Translations under genes and position numbers: made by a program | Shown: one piece after another, positions 55,770-64,000 of the stretch | How the letters are laid out: every line of letters begins with the position of its first letter | Position numbering within the stretch: position 1 is the stretch's first letter | The notes under the pieces: generated by a model | Told to the model about the DNA's origin: nothing | The model's database searches: none | What the model saw: only the letters and a program-made list of their open reading frames with translations | Assembly: GCF_001439805.1 (NCBI RefSeq) | Contig: NZ_JYLK01000006.1 | Coordinates: 248,001 to 312,000, forward strand | DNA length: 64,000 nucleotides | Source: Pseudomonas trivialis | GTDB taxonomy: Bacteria; Pseudomonadota; Gammaproteobacteria; Pseudomonadales; Pseudomonadaceae | Direction of reading: 5' to 3'

Positions 55770-57161
55770 TCAGTTGTTTTTCTGGTTGTTCAGCGCATTG
55801 AGGGTACCCAGCACGTTGCTGCTCTGCTGGCGCAACTGGGCTACCAGAGTGTCCATCGCCGCGTACTTGTTGGTCAGCGTGGTCTGATAGGCATCGATAC
55901 GCTGGTCGAGTGCACTCTGCTGCTTGGCCAGGTCCTTGAGGCTGTCGGACAATGAGGTGGAGCGCGTTGCCAGGATGCCGGTGGTCGGTTTGGCGTAGGC
56001 ATCGGTTGCCGTGGTCAAGCGCGCCAGCAAGCCGTCCTTGCCCGTGAAGATACTGCTGAGGTCCGCCGCATTGGTCTTCATCGCGTTGTCCCACTGCTTG
56101 TCGTCGATCGACAGCAGGCCGGTGGTCTGGTCGGTTTCGACGCCGAACTGGGCCAGGGATTTCAACGCACCGTTGCCCGACATCTTGTTGAACTCGTTGC
56201 GGATCGCCGATTGCAGCGTGCGCAGGGTCGAGTCACCGGTCAATGTCGCCGCCACGGGGTCGCCCGCCGCACTTTTGGTCACGGCTGTTTCTGAGGTCAT
56301 TGCCTTGAGCAGCGCGTTATAGGTGTCGACGAAGCCCTTGACGCCGGATTTGAGCGCGGTGGTGCTGGTACTGACGGAGATGGTGAGGGCCGTCAGTATG
56401 TTCGGAGTCGCCTTGTCAACCGGCGGCGATACCGTCAGCAATTTGATGCTGACACCACTCACCGCCTCGGTAATGTTGTTTGTCTTCGATTCGGCGGCAA
56501 TGCCATCAATGGTGTACTTGGCATTCTGCGGCGGGTTGACCACCTTGTAGCCGGTGTCGACGCCCGAGTTGCCGGACAGGGTCAAGTCCGTGCCCACACC
56601 ACCATTGGTCGAAGTCAGGATCAATCGCGAACCATTGGAATCTGTGAGGATGTTGGCACTCAGGCCTGCGGTGCCGAACTGCGAGTTGATCGAATCGCGC
56701 ACCTGTTGCAGGGTCGCGCCGGGCGCCACGCTGACGTCAAAGTTCTTGCCTGACTGCGAGATGGTCAGTGTGGTCGCCGTACTACCCTTGTTGATCACGC
56801 TCGATGCGCCACCGGCAAAGTTGGCACTGCTCAGCTTCGAAGGCTGGGCCAGCTGCGACACCACCAGCGAGAACGAGCCGTTGGACGCACCCGCCCCCGC
56901 GGTCATGGTGGCGACTTTTTCATCCGAGGACGTACCGACCAGGCCACTGAAGCTGTTGTCGGTGCCTTGGGTCTTGAGCGCGCCACGGAACGCGTCCAGG
57001 GCTGCCTGAATCTTTCCGATGGACGAAAGTTGAGTGGTCGCTTTCTGCGATTGCGTGTTGATCTGAAGCTGTTTCGGTGCTTTTTCAGCATTTACCAGCG
57101 ACGTAATGATCCCGCTGGTATCGATACCAGAACCCACACCACTAACCGTTGTACTCGCCAT
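55770..57161 (-). CDS. fliD: FliD, flagellar cap protein
   Basis: A 463-residue filament cap (HAP2). Conserved N-terminal D0 block GVGSGIDTSGIITSLVNAEKAP, Ser/Thr/Asn-rich central domains, and a C-terminal helix (LDQRIDAYQTTLTNKYAAMDTLVAQLRQQSS). Either of two ATGs (57164, 57161) can start it. AGGAG lies seven bases before the second, which is used here. A degenerate sigma54 promoter lies at 57225-57240. Confidence 0.95.
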   Translation of the reverse strand: MASTTVSGVGSGIDTSGIITSLVNAEKAPKQLQINTQSQKATTQLSSIGKIQAALDAFRGALKTQGTDNSFSGLVGTSSDEKVATMTAGAGASNGSFSLVVSQLAQPSKLSSANFAGGASSVINKGSTATTLTISQSGKNFDVSVAPGATLQQVRDSINSQFGTAGLSANILTDSNGSRLILTSTNGGVGTDLTLSGNSGVDTGYKVVNPPQNAKYTIDGIAAESKTNNITEAVSGVSIKLLTVSPPVDKATPNILTALTISVSTSTTALKSGVKGFVDTYNALLKAMTSETAVTKSAAGDPVAATLTGDSTLRTLQSAIRNEFNKMSGNGALKSLAQFGVETDQTTGLLSIDDKQWDNAMKTNAADLSSIFTGKDGLLARLTTATDAYAKPTTGILATRSTSLSDSLKDLAKQQSALDQRIDAYQTTLTNKYAAMDTLVAQLRQQSSNVLGTLNALNNQKNN

Positions 57162-57224
57162 CATCTTGCTCCTAATTCGGTAGTTGCCGTTTTCTTGACG
57201 AGCAACCCATCAAGACATCACCGC

Positions 57225-57240
57225 AACAAGTTTCATGCCA
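57225..57240 (-). promoter_or_regulatory. Degenerate sigma54 promoter of fliD
   Basis: The minus strand reads TGGCATGAAACTTGTT: the -24 is good, but the -12 has GT instead of GC. In P. aeruginosa the fliD operon is a sigma54 class. The leader is about 50 bases. Confidence 0.55.
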
Positions 57241-57242
57241 GC

Positions 57243-57593
57243 TCAGACCTTTTCGTCGAACAGCACGTGACTGGCATTTGCCAGGTTTTGCGCCAACTTC
57301 AAGGCTGTTTCCGAGGGAATCTGGCGAATCACCTCGCCACTGTCGGTGGCGATGACCTTGACCACAACCCGATGGGTGGAGTCATCGATCGAAAAATCCA
57401 GTTTGCGCTGGGCCGCTTGTACGAATTCTCGAATATCGGTAACCGCTTGTTCCAGATCAGCCCGTTCCGGCTTGCCGGCGATCGGCGCGATGGCCTCGAC
57501 CTTGGTCTTGTCCTTGTCCGCAACGACGGCGGCCGGTGCGCTTTGAGGTGCAACCGGTGGATAAGACGAGGCTAGCTTTACACTCATGTCCAT
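57243..57593 (-). CDS. flaG: FlaG-family protein
   Basis: A 116-residue protein ending in the FlaG domain (FVQAAQRKLDFSIDDSTHRVVVKVIATDSGEVIRQIPSETALKLA). FlaG affects filament length in pseudomonads. The ATG at 57593 has AGGAG seven bases upstream; TTG 57599 and ATG 57587 are alternatives. It lies 76 bases downstream of fliC on the same strand. Confidence 0.9.
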   Translation of the reverse strand: MDMSVKLASSYPPVAPQSAPAAVVADKDKTKVEAIAPIAGKPERADLEQAVTDIREFVQAAQRKLDFSIDDSTHRVVVKVIATDSGEVIRQIPSETALKLAQNLANASHVLFDEKV

Positions 57594-57669
57594 GTCCAAT
57601 CTCCTCTAAAACCGAAACGACGAAAGGGCACGTTAAACGCACCCTTCCGTCAGTCACCAAGCGCGGTTA

Positions 57670-59091
57670 TTACTGAAGCAGCTTCAGTACAGCGGATGGC
57701 AGTTGGTTGGCCTGCGACAGGATCGCGGTAGCGGCCGATTGCAGCGTTTGTTGCTTGGTCAACTCGGCTGTTTCAGCAGCGAAGTCGGTGTCTTGTACAG
57801 TCGAACGTGCAGCGGTGGAGTTCTTCTGAATGTTGGTCAGGTTGTCTACGGTAGTGGTCAGACGGTTCTGAACAGCACCCAGGCCCGAACGTACGCTGTC
57901 GATGCCGCCGATAGCCTTGTCGATCACTGCCACTGCGGCCTGTGCGTTGAAGGCACTGGTCACGTCGGTTTGAGCGATGGTGGTTTTGGCGGACGCTGCG
58001 GCAGTACCGGTAGCGGCGAACAGACCGGTTACACCGGCACCGTTCAGTGCATAGCCCTTGGACGAGTCCAGGTTCACGGAACCGGTAGCGGTCAGGCCGT
58101 TAGCCAGAGCCGCGGCGGTGCCGTAGTTGCCGGAACCATCTTTGGTGGCGACGGTGATCGAGCCGGCTGCGGTGGCAGCGCTGAATGCCAGGTTTTCACC
58201 GGAGTCGGACTTGACCGACAGGGTGCCTTTGGATTCGTCGTAGTTGACGCTGATGCCGAGCTTGGCGGAGTTGGATTTCAACTGGTCAGCCAGGCTGGCA
58301 GTATCGGTCACGCCGGTGAACGTTGTAGCTTGGCCACCGATGGTCAAGGTGAACGAAGCCGGAGTCGTTTTGGCAGCAGCGCCGACGACGAACTGAGCTT
58401 CAGTGCTGGCGGTAGCCGACAGGCCGCCTACAGCGCCGTTCAGTTGGCTGGCGATGGTTTTGGCCGAAGAACCTGCTGCTACAGTGACGCTGGCAGTCTG
58501 GCCGTTACCGGTGATGCCAATCACGCCGCCGGCTACGCCGCTGGCGGTTGGAGTGATACCAACGCTTTTGACCTGCTGCGAACCGATGTTGTTGGCGGCA
58601 ACGTTGTTCAGGCTCAGGTTGATGGTTTCGTTAGCGTTGGCGCCAACCTGAATGGCTTTGGTGCCGTACGAACCGTCGAGCAGCTTCTGGCCACCGAAGG
58701 TAGTGGTCTGCGAGATACGGGTCAGTTCCGAAGTCAGCGCCTGGTATTCTTCGTTGTTCGAAGTACGGTCAGCGTCGCTCAGGGAGCCGGTAGCCGAGGA
58801 CAGAGCCAGGGTACGCATCTTTTGCAGAATGTCGGTCGAAGCCTGCATTGCGCCTTCAGCGGTCTGCGCGATGGAGATACCATCGTTGGCGTTCTTGACC
58901 GCTTGGCCCAGGCCGTTGATCTGGCTGGTCAGACGGTTGGAGATCTGAAGGCCCGAAGCGTTGTCTTTAGCACTGTTGATGCTCAGACCAGTGGACAGAC
59001 GCTGCATGGAGGTTTGCAGCGAGTTGGCCGCTTTGCCAAGGCCGTTCTGGGTAGTGATGGAAGCAATGTTGGTGTTTACTGTTAAAGCCAT
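57670..59091 (-). CDS. fliC: FliC, flagellin
   Basis: A 473-residue flagellin with conserved D0/D1 ends: N-terminal [15 protein letters not shown] and a C-terminus ending [18 protein letters not shown]. The central part is rich in Ala, Ser and Thr and could carry O-glycans. The flg22-equivalent stretch (residues 30-51) has Leu36, Ser37, Asn44, Ser46 and Ser51 where the common immune-active form has Ser, Arg, Asp, Ala and Ala. It is transcribed from a sigma28 promoter at 59170-59196. Confidence 0.97.
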   Translation of the reverse strand: MALTVNTNIASITTQNGLGKAANSLQTSMQRLSTGLSINSAKDNASGLQISNRLTSQINGLGQAVKNANDGISIAQTAEGAMQASTDILQKMRTLALSSATGSLSDADRTSNNEEYQALTSELTRISQTTTFGGQKLLDGSYGTKAIQVGANANETINLSLNNVAANNIGSQQVKSVGITPTASGVAGGVIGITGNGQTASVTVAAGSSAKTIASQLNGAVGGLSATASTEAQFVVGAAAKTTPASFTLTIGGQATTFTGVTDTASLADQLKSNSAKLGISVNYDESKGTLSVKSDSGENLAFSAATAAGSITVATKDGSGNYGTAAALANGLTATGSVNLDSSKGYALNGAGVTGLFAATGTAAASAKTTIAQTDVTSAFNAQAAVAVIDKAIGGIDSVRSGLGAVQNRLTTTVDNLTNIQKNSTAARSTVQDTDFAAETAELTKQQTLQSAATAILSQANQLPSAVLKLLQ

Positions 59092-59169
59092 GACGAAATC
59101 CTCGATGGTGGTTTACTGCGGCTTCCGGCCCTGGCAACCGCCGGGTGTGCCTGAGAACCTTCGTAATAG

Positions 59170-59196
59170 TTATCGTCGTGTGAGCCGGTTGCTTGA
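59170..59196 (-). promoter_or_regulatory. Sigma28 (FliA) promoter of fliC
   Basis: The minus strand reads TCAAG, 14 bases, GACGATAA, one base off the consensus. It lies 79 bases upstream of the fliC start. Confidence 0.88.
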
Positions 59197-59294
59197 GTGT
59201 TTTTTTGAATATTTTTAATAGCCCCGTGCCACCCCTTGCAATTCAAGGGTTTACGCGGGCCTGAAACCCCGTAATCGCGGGTTTTTCTGGCGCC

Positions 59295-59332
59295 AAATAA
59301 AAAACGCCGATGATCTCTCGATCATCGGCGTC
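59295..59332 (-). terminator. Terminator downstream of the ketoacyl synthase gene
   Basis: The minus strand has stem ACGCCGATGAT / ATCATCGGCGT with a short loop, followed by TTTTTTATTT. It isolates the strong fliC promoter from upstream transcription. Confidence 0.9.
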
Positions 59333-59356
59333 TTGTGTGGCAGCTATATTAAGGTG

Positions 59357-60286
59357 TCACGGGCGATACAGAATCGCCGAACCCCACGACAGGCCCACAC
59401 CGAACCCGCTGATTGCCACGCGTTTCCAGGTGGCGTCCATCACGTGCTTTTCCAGCAGCAACGGAATGCTCGACGACACGGTGTTGCCGGTCTCGACCAT
59501 GTCCTTGATGAACTTGTCCACCGGTGCATCTTCAAAACGCCGCGCCACGGCGTCGACGATGGCCGCACTGCCCTGGTGGATGCAGAAGGCGTCAATCTCG
59601 TCAGCCTTGAGGTCTGACTCGTTGAGCAGCTCGTGCAAGTGTGCCGGCACCTTGAGCAAGGCAAAGTTGAAGACCTGACGGCCGTTCATGAAGAACACGC
59701 CGTCGCTGACCTTGAGGTGCGGCGCGCCGGAACCGTCGGTGCCGAACTTCGACTTGCCGAGCAACCAGGGTGCGTCTTCGGCCATCCAGGTAGCCGTGGC
59801 GGCATCGCCGAACAGCATGGTGGTGTTGCGGTCTTCGGGGTCGACGATTTTCGAGTACGGGTCGGCGGTGATCAGCAGGCCGTTTTTCAGGCCGGTGGCT
59901 TCCATGAAGCCTTTCATCGCGTAGATGCCGTAGACGTAACCGGAGCAGCCCAGGGAAATATCAAAGGCGGCCACGTGGGTTGGCAGGCCGAGTTTGTCCT
60001 GCACGATGGCGGCGGTGTGGGGCAGCCCCTCTTCGTCGCCGTTCTGGGTGACAACGATCAGCGCATCGATTGACTCGCGCTTTAACGCCGGGTTGTTGGC
60101 AAACAACGCGTTGACCGCCTCGACACACAGATCGGAGGTTTCCTGCGCAGCTTCCTTGCGCGGCAGGAACGCCGACCCGATCTTGCCAATGATGAATTCT
60201 TCATCCTTGGCGAATTTGGCACCCTGGGCGTAGTTATCGATCCCGTCTGCGGGCACGTAACTGGCGATGCTTTTTATGCCAATCAT
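59357..60286 (-). CDS. Ketoacyl-ACP synthase III-like protein between flgL and fliC
   Basis: A 309-residue FabH-fold enzyme with an intact Cys-His-Asn triad: Cys114 in SLGCSGYVYG, His237 in CIHQGSA and Asn268 in ETGNTVSSS. Similar genes sit in the flagellin glycosylation islands of P. syringae and relatives, where they are thought to make an acyl group for the amino-sugar glycan. Here it is alone between flgL and fliC, with no glycosyltransferase beside it. The ATG at 60286 has GGAAG five bases upstream. A role in housekeeping fatty-acid synthesis is less likely because no fab genes are near. Confidence 0.85.
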   Translation of the reverse strand: MIGIKSIASYVPADGIDNYAQGAKFAKDEEFIIGKIGSAFLPRKEAAQETSDLCVEAVNALFANNPALKRESIDALIVVTQNGDEEGLPHTAAIVQDKLGLPTHVAAFDISLGCSGYVYGIYAMKGFMEATGLKNGLLITADPYSKIVDPEDRNTTMLFGDAATATWMAEDAPWLLGKSKFGTDGSGAPHLKVSDGVFFMNGRQVFNFALLKVPAHLHELLNESDLKADEIDAFCIHQGSAAIVDAVARRFEDAPVDKFIKDMVETGNTVSSSIPLLLEKHVMDATWKRVAISGFGVGLSWGSAILYRP

Positions 60287-60517
60287 TGTGGCTTCCCAAT
60301 ACCGAATAGCTGGAGAACACCCCCGGAACTGCGCCTGGAGTGCTGACAATAAGAGGGGACAACCCCGTAAAATCTCGCTGAAAGCCGCGCCGCAGGGTGT
60401 GCTGGGCGACTTATCCTTTTCACACGATACAGTGAAGATGCGCCTTGTGACTCACAGGTCACTCAATTTTCTGCGTTTTGTGCAAAACCCTTCAACCATT
60501 CAGCCGCGAAAACGACA

Positions 60518-60547
60518 ACGGCCCACCCCGTTTTCGGAGTGAGCCGT
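60518..60547 (-). terminator. Terminator downstream of flgL
   Basis: A 13-base stem (ACGGCTCACTCCG / CGGGGTGGGCCGT, with G-T pairs) and loop AAAA on the minus strand, 19 bases after the flgL stop. It is followed by a short T-rich stretch. Confidence 0.65.
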
Positions 60548-60565
60548 GGTTGTGCAGCGCGTGCC

Positions 60566-62170
60566 TTACATCTTGTTGAACAGGCTCAGCTGCGAGATCT
60601 TCACGAACGCCAACTGTGAGGCTTGCAGCATGGTTTGCTGCAAGGTCAGGTTGATCGCCGCCTGCGCGGTGTCGATGTTGCCCAGGTCGCTCATGGTACT
60701 GGTATTGGCCAGACCGATACTGGCGTTCTCACTGGCCTGGGTATCCAGGGCATTCTGCCGCGCGCCGATGGAGCCGCGCACCACATCGATCTGGGTACTG
60801 GAGTTGGTGAAGTTGCTGATCGCGGCGGACAACGCATCCTTGAGTTTGACCGTCGCTGCCGGACTGCCGTCGGCCGGCAGCTCAAGCGCTTTGCGCAGTT
60901 GGCTCAGGGTATCGAGCGCATTCTGGGTTTTCTGAGTGGCGGCACCCACCGCAAACTGGTCACCGTTCTGCGGCGTGCCGCTGACGTCGAACGTTACCCC
61001 GGCCGCGACGACGGTGGTGCCGCCGCCGGTATCGCCGGTCGCGATGGATTTGCTGTCGGCCGTGTACGGCTGGGCATACACCTGGTATGCGGTGGCGCTG
61101 GTGAACTTGATCACCGCGCCGCTGTTGGCCGGGAACGTGCTGGCATACGCGGCCTGGTTGGTCACGCGGGCGTTGGTCAACTGCGCCGTCGAGGGGTTGC
61201 TGGCGGTGCGCGACACGCTGAAGGTGTCCGGCTTGGCTTCCAGACTGAACGAACGATCCTTGACCACGGCATCGGAGTTGGGCCCCGACGCGACGTCACC
61301 CAGGTTGAAGTTGATGTCGAACTTCACGCCGCGCAAGTTGATGCTGGAGCTGCCCTCCTTGGTGGAGTCGAACGTACCGTTGCCGGGGATCTGCGAGGTG
61401 ATGTCGACGCCGTTCTTGTCGACGACGGAGTATTGGGTACTGCTGCTGAACGTCAGCTTGTAAGGCTGCCCGTCGGCGAACTTGTTGGTGTAATCGATGC
61501 CATTCGTGACGAGCCCGGCCGACAACGCCACTTTATTGTCATTCGCGGCCGGCTGGGTGGCCGGTGGCACCACGGCCGGGGCAATCCAGGTGGCCTGGGT
61601 GCGGCTGGAGTTGACCGCGCCTTCCAGAATGTTCTTGCCGGTGTCACCGGCACTGATGTTCAAGGTGTCGGATACCTGCAGGCTCAGCGGGGTCTCGTCG
61701 CCCTGATAGTTGTAAGTGCCGTCGCTGTTGCGGCTGTAGGGCGGCGTGTCGGTCTTGGAACCGGAAAACAGGTAGTTGCCCGACGAGTCCTTGCTGTTGA
61801 GCAGGCCCAGCACTTGTTCTTCGATGGCACCGACTTCACTGGCCACCGAACGGCGGTCCGCATCGCTGAGGGAGCCACCCGCACGCAACGCCAACTCACT
61901 GGCACGGCCCAACGCCAGGTTGATCGATTGCAGCACGCTTTCTTCGTTGGTCAGGGAGTTCTTCAGGCTGGTGACGTTGGTGTTGAACTGGCCCAACATG
62001 TCTTTCTGCTGCTGCAGCATCAACAGGCGTGCGGCCGCTACCGGGTCATCGGCGGCTGTCTGCACGCGTACGCCCGTGGAGGCCTGATCCTGAGCCTGTA
62101 CCAGGCTTGAATAGTTGGTTTGGTACTTGGCGGCAGTGGTATCGAAATACTGCTGTGTGGAAATGCGCAT
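60566..62170 (-). CDS. flgL: FlgL, hook-filament junction protein
   Basis: A 534-residue junction protein (HAP3), longer than the enteric form because of a large central insert (about residues 190-430, rich in Thr, Ser and Asp). The ends are flagellin-like: RISTQQYFDTTAAKYQTNYSSLVQAQDQASTGVRVQTAADDPVAA and a C-terminal coiled coil (DLGNIDTAQAAINLTLQQTMLQASQLAFVKI). It follows flgK by 14 bases. Confidence 0.94.
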   Translation of the reverse strand: MRISTQQYFDTTAAKYQTNYSSLVQAQDQASTGVRVQTAADDPVAAARLLMLQQQKDMLGQFNTNVTSLKNSLTNEESVLQSINLALGRASELALRAGGSLSDADRRSVASEVGAIEEQVLGLLNSKDSSGNYLFSGSKTDTPPYSRNSDGTYNYQGDETPLSLQVSDTLNISAGDTGKNILEGAVNSSRTQATWIAPAVVPPATQPAANDNKVALSAGLVTNGIDYTNKFADGQPYKLTFSSSTQYSVVDKNGVDITSQIPGNGTFDSTKEGSSSINLRGVKFDINFNLGDVASGPNSDAVVKDRSFSLEAKPDTFSVSRTASNPSTAQLTNARVTNQAAYASTFPANSGAVIKFTSATAYQVYAQPYTADSKSIATGDTGGGTTVVAAGVTFDVSGTPQNGDQFAVGAATQKTQNALDTLSQLRKALELPADGSPAATVKLKDALSAAISNFTNSSTQIDVVRGSIGARQNALDTQASENASIGLANTSTMSDLGNIDTAQAAINLTLQQTMLQASQLAFVKISQLSLFNKM

Positions 62171-62184
62171 CGTCCCAGGCTCCC

Positions 62185-64000
62185 TTAAAGACTATTGATC
62201 AGCGTACTGAAGGTTTCTTGCGCCGCCTTGATGATCTGCGACGATGCCGTGTAGTACTGCTGAAACTTGATCATGTCGCCCGCCTCTTCATCCAGGTTGA
62301 CCTGGGACACCGAATTGCGCGCATCCTGGTTAGCCTTGAGCAGCGCGCCCGTGGCGGTGGTGTCGGTGTTGCCCGACGCGGCCTTGGCCCCGACGGTGGA
62401 CACCAGTCGACTGTTGGCCCCGACCAGGCTCACCCCGCCGCCGTTGCCGTCACTCAACCCCACCGTGACCTTGGTCTGCAGGTCGAGCAGCGCCTGGGCG
62501 TTGCGGTTGTCGGACTTGCCCGTCGCATTGAACGAGAACGTAGTGCTGTCGCCATTGGCGGGCGAGCCGGCGACAGTGGTATCGAACTTGAAGCTCTTGG
62601 CCGGCACCAGCACGGCACCACTGGCATCGCGCATCGGCACGTTGACCGTGATCTTGTTGGTCTGGCCGGGAATGATGGTGCCGGTGCCGATCGAGTTGCC
62701 CTGGGCATCGTTGAGCGTGTAGCTCTGGGTGCCATCGGCGGCCGGCTTGCCGAACACCATTTTTACCGGCATCGAGTGTTCGATCCCGGTACGCAATTGA
62801 GCAGTGTCGGCGCCGCCGTGGATATCAATCGGCACGGTCAGGGTCGGCGGAGTGAAGGTGCCGGTACCCTGGTTGGTCTTGCTGCCCTCGCCCAGCAACG
62901 GCGCGGCGAACGCGACTTTATTGGCGTCGGTCAGCTGGGTGCCGATGGTGGTCGCGCCATTGGCGGTGGGGCTGACTTTGAAACTGTCGCCGGCGGCCAT
63001 GGGGCCCTTGCCGTCCAGTGCCAGGGTGAAGCCGTCGATCACCGGCGGCGGCGTGGTGGTGGTGTCGAACGCACCCATCGCCTTGCCGTCGGAACGCAAC
63101 ACGGTGTACGTATTGCCACTGGTGAAGCTGACCTTGTAGTCGTAGGTCGACAGCTTGCTGGTGTCTTTGATCGTGACATTCAGGTTACCGGAGCCGGCAC
63201 TGTTGCCGGCCGCCCCCTGGCTGCGCTGCGCAATGGCGGCGACGCTGTTGATGTCCTTGAACAACGACGCACCGAAGTCACCGTTCAGGTCCAGGCCCTG
63301 ACCCAGTTGACTGTTGACGGTGTCAGCGGTGGCCAGCGCGATACGCCCAAGGTCGTTGATGGTGGGCGTCAGCACATCGCTGCGGTAACGCAACAGGCCG
63401 CCAATGCTGCCACCGCTGAGCACATTGCCCAGATCGATGGCGGTGCCGCCGCCGGCATTGAGCTGGATGGTGTACTGGGTCGGGTCGCTTTTGCTCGGCA
63501 CCGCCGAAATGCTGTTGGACTGATCGCCCAGCACCAGAGACTGGCCACTGCCGGTGCTGACGCTGAACACGCCGTTCTTCTCGCCGGTGGTGACGCCCAC
63601 CAGCTCATTGAGCGAACGCACCGCCTCGTTGCGCGCATCCAGCAGGTTGGCCGGAGCACTCATGTTGGAGCCCTGCGCCTGGGTGATCTGCTTGTTGAGC
63701 GAGGCGATCGAGGAGGTCAACTGGTTGACCTGATCACTCATGGTGCTCAACTGGCCGTTGATCGACTCTTTCTGCTGGGTCAACTGGCTGGAAATCGCGT
63801 TGAAGCGGTTGCTCAGGGTCTGGGCGCTGGTCAGCAGCACCTGGCGGGCGGACACGTCGCTGGGGTTGGCCGATGAGGTCTGCACCGCGGCGAAAAACGC
63901 ACTCAGCACCGAAGACATGCCGGTGGTCTTGTCCGACAGGGTCTTGTCGATGGCGCTGGCCTGGCCCGAATACGCCTTGGCGTCGTTATTGAGCGCCGTG
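62185..64000 (-). CDS. flgK: FlgK, hook-filament junction protein (N-terminus beyond window)
   Basis: The frame stays open to the right edge, so the 5' end is missing; at least 605 residues are visible. The C-terminus has the typical VSQVNLDEEAGDMIKFQQYYTASSQIIKAAQETFSTLINSL. Visible coiled-coil parts (ARQVLLTSAQTLSNRFNAISSQLTQQKESI) and LLDARNEAVRSLNELVGV are FlgK hallmarks. The ATG at 63918 is internal and not the true start. It is upstream of flgL, as usual. Confidence 0.94.
   Translation of the reverse strand, partial: TALNNDAKAYSGQASAIDKTLSDKTTGMSSVLSAFFAAVQTSSANPSDVSARQVLLTSAQTLSNRFNAISSQLTQQKESINGQLSTMSDQVNQLTSSIASLNKQITQAQGSNMSAPANLLDARNEAVRSLNELVGVTTGEKNGVFSVSTGSGQSLVLGDQSNSISAVPSKSDPTQYTIQLNAGGGTAIDLGNVLSGGSIGGLLRYRSDVLTPTINDLGRIALATADTVNSQLGQGLDLNGDFGASLFKDINSVAAIAQRSQGAAGNSAGSGNLNVTIKDTSKLSTYDYKVSFTSGNTYTVLRSDGKAMGAFDTTTTPPPVIDGFTLALDGKGPMAAGDSFKVSPTANGATTIGTQLTDANKVAFAAPLLGEGSKTNQGTGTFTPPTLTVPIDIHGGADTAQLRTGIEHSMPVKMVFGKPAADGTQSYTLNDAQGNSIGTGTIIPGQTNKITVNVPMRDASGAVLVPAKSFKFDTTVAGSPANGDSTTFSFNATGKSDNRNAQALLDLQTKVTVGLSDGNGGGVSLVGANSRLVSTVGAKAASGNTDTTATGALLKANQDARNSVSQVNLDEEAGDMIKFQQYYTASSQIIKAAQETFSTLINSL

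Noticed and set aside
57601..57669. Hairpin between fliC and flaG as a terminator
   Set aside because: The stem needs G-T pairs and has no T-run; it may only weaken read-through to flaG.

Overview
This is chromosomal DNA from a Pseudomonas of the P. fluorescens group. The evidence is high GC, the pvdS-pvdG-pvdL pyoverdine arrangement at the left edge, a polar-flagellum and chemotaxis cluster in Pseudomonas order (FleQ/FleSR hierarchy, FlhF/FleN, MotC/MotD, ParC/ParP), and many copies of two Pseudomonas REP-type palindromic repeats. No rRNA, tRNA, CRISPR, phage or insertion-sequence genes were seen.

Layout. (1) 1-6100: iron uptake. A truncated NRPS gene (pvdL) and a thioesterase gene (pvdG) lie on the minus strand. 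The divergent sigma factor gene pvdS has a Fur-box promoter, and a match to the PvdS-type promoter faces pvdG. (2) 6200-14100: mixed housekeeping and signalling. It holds a periplasmic solute-binding protein, a DEDD exonuclease, PpnP, a MOSC protein, CheV with a near-perfect sigma28 promoter, an unknown helical protein, a NarL-type two-component pair and a YegS-type lipid kinase. (3) 14094-28225: one long minus-strand run flhA-flhF-fleN-fliA-cheY-cheZ-cheA-cheB-motC-motD-parC-parP-cheW-DUF2802. (4) 28468-44343: flhB/fliRQPONML, fliK, hsbA-hsbR-hptB and fliJIHGFE. (5) 44710-49782: regulators fleR, fleS, fleQ and chaperones fliT, fliS. (6) 50003-55514: a two-gene plus-strand insert (sugar aminotransferase plus a 1443-residue multidomain glycosyltransferase) between fliS and fliD. 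(7) 55770-64000: fliD, flaG, fliC, a ketoacyl-ACP-synthase-III-like gene, flgL and a truncated flgK.

How the parts work together. Six minus-strand flagellar units (flhA, fliL, fliK, fliE, fleS, fliD) carry readable -24/-12 sigma54 promoters, as expected for FleQ- or FleR-driven genes. fliC, cheV and probably fliS have sigma28 (FliA) promoters. The plus-strand glycosylation pair also has a -24/-12 sigma54 promoter, so it may be wired into the flagellar hierarchy. All seven REP-type elements lie between transcription units and none lies inside an operon.

The most interesting leads are: a shared EIDALL-like acidic motif in FliM, in FliN, at the CheZ C-terminus and four times in the CheA linker; the inserted glycosylation module with its sigma54 promoter and a 20-codon ORF chained by ATGA overlaps between its two genes; and the lone ketoacyl synthase left between flgL and fliC.
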